Origin: Candidatus Kuenenia stuttgartensis
Lineage (GTDB): Bacteria; Bacteroidota; Bacteroidia; Flavobacteriales_D; Crocinitomicaceae
Reading direction: 5' to 3'
NCBI GenBank assembly: GCA_943326025.2
Contig: CALPRR020000079.1
Location: 1 to 10,227, forward strand
Length of the DNA stretch: 10,227 nt
In this document: one piece after another, positions 7,911-10,227 of the stretch
Layout: every line of letters starts with the position of its first letter
How positions within the stretch are numbered: the stretch's first letter is position 1
Position numbers and translations under genes: made by a program
Notes under the pieces: generated by a model
The model's database searches: none
The model's input: the letters and a program-made list of their open reading frames with translations, nothing else
What the model was told of the DNA's origin: nothing

Positions 7911-10227
7911 TTAGTAAATTATATTAATATGTCCCTTGTAATAAAAAACCTCATCCGTATTATCATCTTTAATATTCATTGTCCAAATGTATGTTCCACT
8001 TTGAACTAAATTCCCCTCAAAAGTTCCATCCCAATAGATAGAAGGATCTTTTGATTCCCATATAATTTCTCCCCATCTATTAAAAACTCTCACATTAAAT
8101 CTTTCAATGTCATATCCGTTTAAAGAATACAACCATGAGTTATTAAATGCATCACCATCAGGAGTAAATGTATTTGGAACATAAATTGAAGGATCAATCT
8201 TTACAATAATATACTTAGTTATTGAATCAATACAACCACTCTGATTTTCAACTATTAATGTAATAGGATAAGAACCCTCTTTCTGAATATTGATTGTAGT
8301 TGTAAAATTTACAGTAGACCCATTGATTGGGCTAGCATTTGGGACTATCCACTGATAATCAACTATATTACCAGAACTTGTGTTAACTGTTTGTATTTCC
8401 TGACTTTCAGAAGAAATAACCATTGGAGAATATTCAAAATCTGCAATTGGTGAAGCAATATTTGAGATTGTTACAGTTTTTTGATAAGTACAACCATTAT
8501 CATCTTTTACGCTAACTATGTATTGACCTGGTGAAAGTGAACTATACTGCTGATTTGTGGTAAAAGAACCATTATTAATACTAAATTGATAAGTAGCTTG
8601 ACCTCCAAGAACTGAATTTATGATTAAACTACCATTATTTTTCTCACATTTAGCATCCACAAATGAAATATTTAAATCTGTGGGACCTGGCGTATTCAAA
8701 ATAACTATAACTGGTGAAACAAATTCACATCCATTAGCATCGATTACTGAAAGGCTATATGAAGCAGCGGATAGATTTGAATGTGCCAATATTGAGTTAT
8801 ACCCAGATCCATTAAAATCAAATTTATATGGAGCAACTCCCCCTGTTACAACTCCTATTGTGATTTGACCATTGGAGCTACTACATGTTTCATCAACTTT
8901 AGTTGTAGCGACATTTGTTGGACCCGATGTATTTGATAACACGATATTATTCGCTGTATAAATACAACCATTAGCATCTTTAACTAATAATGAATATGAA
9001 CCTGCACTCAAACCCGAATATAATGTCGTACTCGAATAACCTAGATTATTAAAATTATATTGATAAGGAGAAACCCCTCCTGTAACAGTAAATAAAGAAA
9101 CCTCACCATTAGATAAAGTACATTTTTCATTTTCAACAATAGTAATTATTGATGAAGGGCCATTTCCATTCGTTAAAATTATATTGGATGCATTATATAC
9201 ACAACCATTAAAGTCTTTAACAGATAAGGTAAAAGTTCCTGATGACAAACCAGTATAAGATGTCGTTGTTGAATAACCAGTATTATTAAAATTATATTGA
9301 AATGGAGATACACCACCTGTTACAGCTCCTAAGACAACTTGACCATTACTTGCTCCACAACTTGGATTTGTTGGACTAACAATAATTGCTGTTGGACCTG
9401 TACCATTTGATAAAATAATATTCGAAGCATTATAAGTACATCCATTAGCATCTTTAACTATTAAAGAGTATGTTCCTGCTGCTAATCCTGTATATGAAGT
9501 TGAAGCTGTATAGCCAAGATTATTAAAATTGTACTGATAGGGTAAAGCTCCTCCTGTAACGGAGCCAATTACTACTTGACCATTGCTTGCTCCACAACTA
9601 GGATCTGTTGGAGTTGTAGCAACTGCTGTTGGTCCTGAATTTGAGCTCAACACAATATTGGAAGCAGTATATATACATCCATTCGCATCTTTTACAAGTA
9701 GCGTATATGAACCTGATGCTAAGCCCGAATAAGTTGTTGTTGTTGAATACCCCAGACCATTAAAATTATACTGATAAGGAGCAACACCACCTGTAACAGA
9801 TCCGATTACGACTTGGCCATTACTTGCTCCACATCCTGGATTTGTTGGAGTTGTTACAACAGCAGTTGGACCTGAACCACTTACTAAAATTATAGTAGTA
9901 TCTTTCTGACAACCATTTGCGTTTACATTAATTGTATAGCTACCTGCTTGTAAACTTGAAGCAGAATTAGTAGAAGACACATTAGGAGTCCATGAATAAA
10001 CATAAGTCCCTGAAGGATTCGGATTAATAACAATACTACCATTGGTCCCTCCACAAGAAGGCTGTGTCACAACTGAAGGAGTATAAAAAACGGCTGCAGT
10101 GACACATGTTCCTCCATTACAATTTCCTACTGTTAGATCATTAATTGAAGAAGCAATATTTCGTTGCCAATTTCCACCATCTGGAATTCTACTAAATGTC
10201 ATGTTTTGAGTTGGTGTATTACCTACA
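7911..10227 (-). CDS. SprB-repeat surface protein with PKD and type B T9SS C-terminal domain, 5' end missing
   Basis: The frame is open to the right edge. The first ATG inside the window (10202) is preceded in frame by V-G-N-T-P-T-Q-N and gives no signal peptide, so the true start lies outside. Counting from Met 10202 (763 residues): 1-12 (MTFSRIPDGGNW) look like the end of a lamin-tail-like domain. Residues 44-116 are a divergent SprB-type repeat, and 117-589 are six regular SprB-type repeats. About 585-670 is a PKD-like domain, and 673-763 is the gliding-motility-associated CHU_C domain (FTPDGD, NRWGEIIW, YWDG, SGTYIW, YKGHINI). The tail marks a type B T9SS substrate. SprB of Flavobacterium johnsoniae is the mobile gliding adhesin with similar repeats, but that protein is far larger, so orthology is not claimed; surface adhesion is the best guess. 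Converges on the PKD-repeat gene, sharing a terminator. Confidence 0.9.
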   Translation of the reverse strand, partial: VGNTPTQNMTFSRIPDGGNWQRNIASSINDLTVGNCNGGTCVTAAVFYTPSVVTQPSCGGTNGSIVINPNPSGTYVYSWTPNVSSTNSASSLQAGSYTINVNANGCQKDTTIILVSGSGPTAVVTTPTNPGCGASNGQVVIGSVTGGVAPYQYNFNGLGYSTTTTYSGLASGSYTLLVKDANGCIYTASNIVLSSNSGPTAVATTPTDPSCGASNGQVVIGSVTGGALPYQYNFNNLGYTASTSYTGLAAGTYSLIVKDANGCTYNASNIILSNGTGPTAIIVSPTNPSCGASNGQVVLGAVTGGVSPFQYNFNNTGYSTTTSYTGLSSGTFTLSVKDFNGCVYNASNIILTNGNGPSSIITIVENEKCTLSNGEVSLFTVTGGVSPYQYNFNNLGYSSTTLYSGLSAGSYSLLVKDANGCIYTANNIVLSNTSGPTNVATTKVDETCSSSNGQITIGVVTGGVAPYKFDFNGSGYNSILAHSNLSAASYSLSVIDANGCEFVSPVIVILNTPGPTDLNISFVDAKCEKNNGSLIINSVLGGQATYQFSINNGSFTTNQQYSSLSPGQYIVSVKDDNGCTYQKTVTISNIASPIADFEYSPMVISSESQEIQTVNTSSGNIVDYQWIVPNASPINGSTVNFTTTINIQKEGSYPITLIVENQSGCIDSITKYIIVKIDPSIYVPNTFTPDGDAFNNSWLYSLNGYDIERFNVRVFNRWGEIIWESKDPSIYWDGTFEGNLVQSGTYIWTMNIKDDNTDEVFYYKGHINIIY
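8436..10073 (-). repeat. Seven tandem SprB-type repeats, six of 78-79 residues (about 237 bases)
   Basis: Unit coordinates on the minus strand, N- to C-terminal order: R0 9855-10073 (73 aa, divergent), R1 9618-9854, R2 9381-9617, R3 9144-9380, R4 8907-9143, R5 8670-8906 (each exactly 79 aa) and R6 8436-8669 (78 aa). The consensus runs CGASNGQVVIGSVTGG, PYQYNFN-LGY, YSGL-SG-YSL-VKDANGC, then SNI-LSN--GPT. Hand alignment gives about 57/79 identity between R1 and R2 and 56/79 between R2 and R3, falling off in R5 and R6. Every unit has exactly two Cys; in R1-R6 they are at unit positions 8 and 60. Synonymous codons differ widely between units, so the duplications are not recent. Confidence 0.9.

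Noticed and set aside
8620..8868. 82-codon plus-strand open frame
   Set aside because: It is antisense to SprB repeats R5 and R6 and has no start context or family resemblance.
8436..9854. Regular repeats considered as a CRISPR array or DNA-level satellite
   Set aside because: The 237-base period is an exact multiple of three, lies in one open frame, and conserves protein far more than DNA. There are no short repeats with unique spacers.
10200..10202. ATG at 10202 as the start of the SprB-repeat gene
   Set aside because: The frame stays open upstream to the window edge, no signal peptide follows the Met, and the Met sits inside a domain-like segment. The gene is 5'-truncated by the window.
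4050..10227. The two surface-protein genes as a defence, toxin or contact-inhibition system
   Set aside because: I see no nuclease, toxin, protease or immunity-type domain. The composition is entirely structural repeats plus a secretion tail.

Overview
The window looks like chromosomal DNA of a gliding or adhesive member of the Bacteroidota, most likely Flavobacteriales. It is strongly A+T-rich. It has TAnnTTTG-like promoter elements, almost no Shine-Dalgarno sequences, a DUF5686-type outer-membrane protein, and two very large secreted proteins ending in the gliding-motility-associated C-terminal (CHU_C/TIGR04131) domain. That domain marks cargo of the type IX secretion system (T9SS), which is confined to this phylum. 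Placement below order level (for example Crocinitomicaceae-like versus Flavobacteriaceae) is not possible from the sequence alone.

Left part (1-3944): a housekeeping block. On the minus strand, tatC (twin-arginine translocase membrane subunit) is followed 46 bases later by the 5' part of a carboxypeptidase-regulatory-like/DUF5686 gene that runs off the left edge. Diverging from tatC across a roughly 180-base intergenic region is a full-length recQ helicase on the plus strand. Candidate Bacteroidota-type -7 elements face both ways in that gap.

Right part (4050-10227): two large surface-protein genes in convergent, tail-to-tail orientation. The plus-strand gene (1239 aa) has a signal peptide, about 13 PKD-like Ig-fold repeats and a CHU_C tail. 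The minus-strand gene (at least 771 aa, 5' end beyond the right edge) has what looks like the end of a lamin-tail-like domain, one divergent and six regular 79-residue SprB-type repeats with an invariant cysteine pair, one PKD-like domain and a CHU_C tail. A perfect 17-bp hairpin flanked by A and T tracts lies between the two stop codons and probably terminates both transcripts.

How they fit together (inference): both large proteins would cross the inner membrane by Sec, fold in the periplasm, and be exported and anchored by the T9SS as type B cargo. The DUF5686 protein probably sits in the outer membrane. TatC and RecQ serve unrelated housekeeping roles. I see no tRNA, rRNA, CRISPR array, transposase, phage gene or defence system, and no clearly new biological system. 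The most noteworthy material is the repeat architecture of the two surface proteins.
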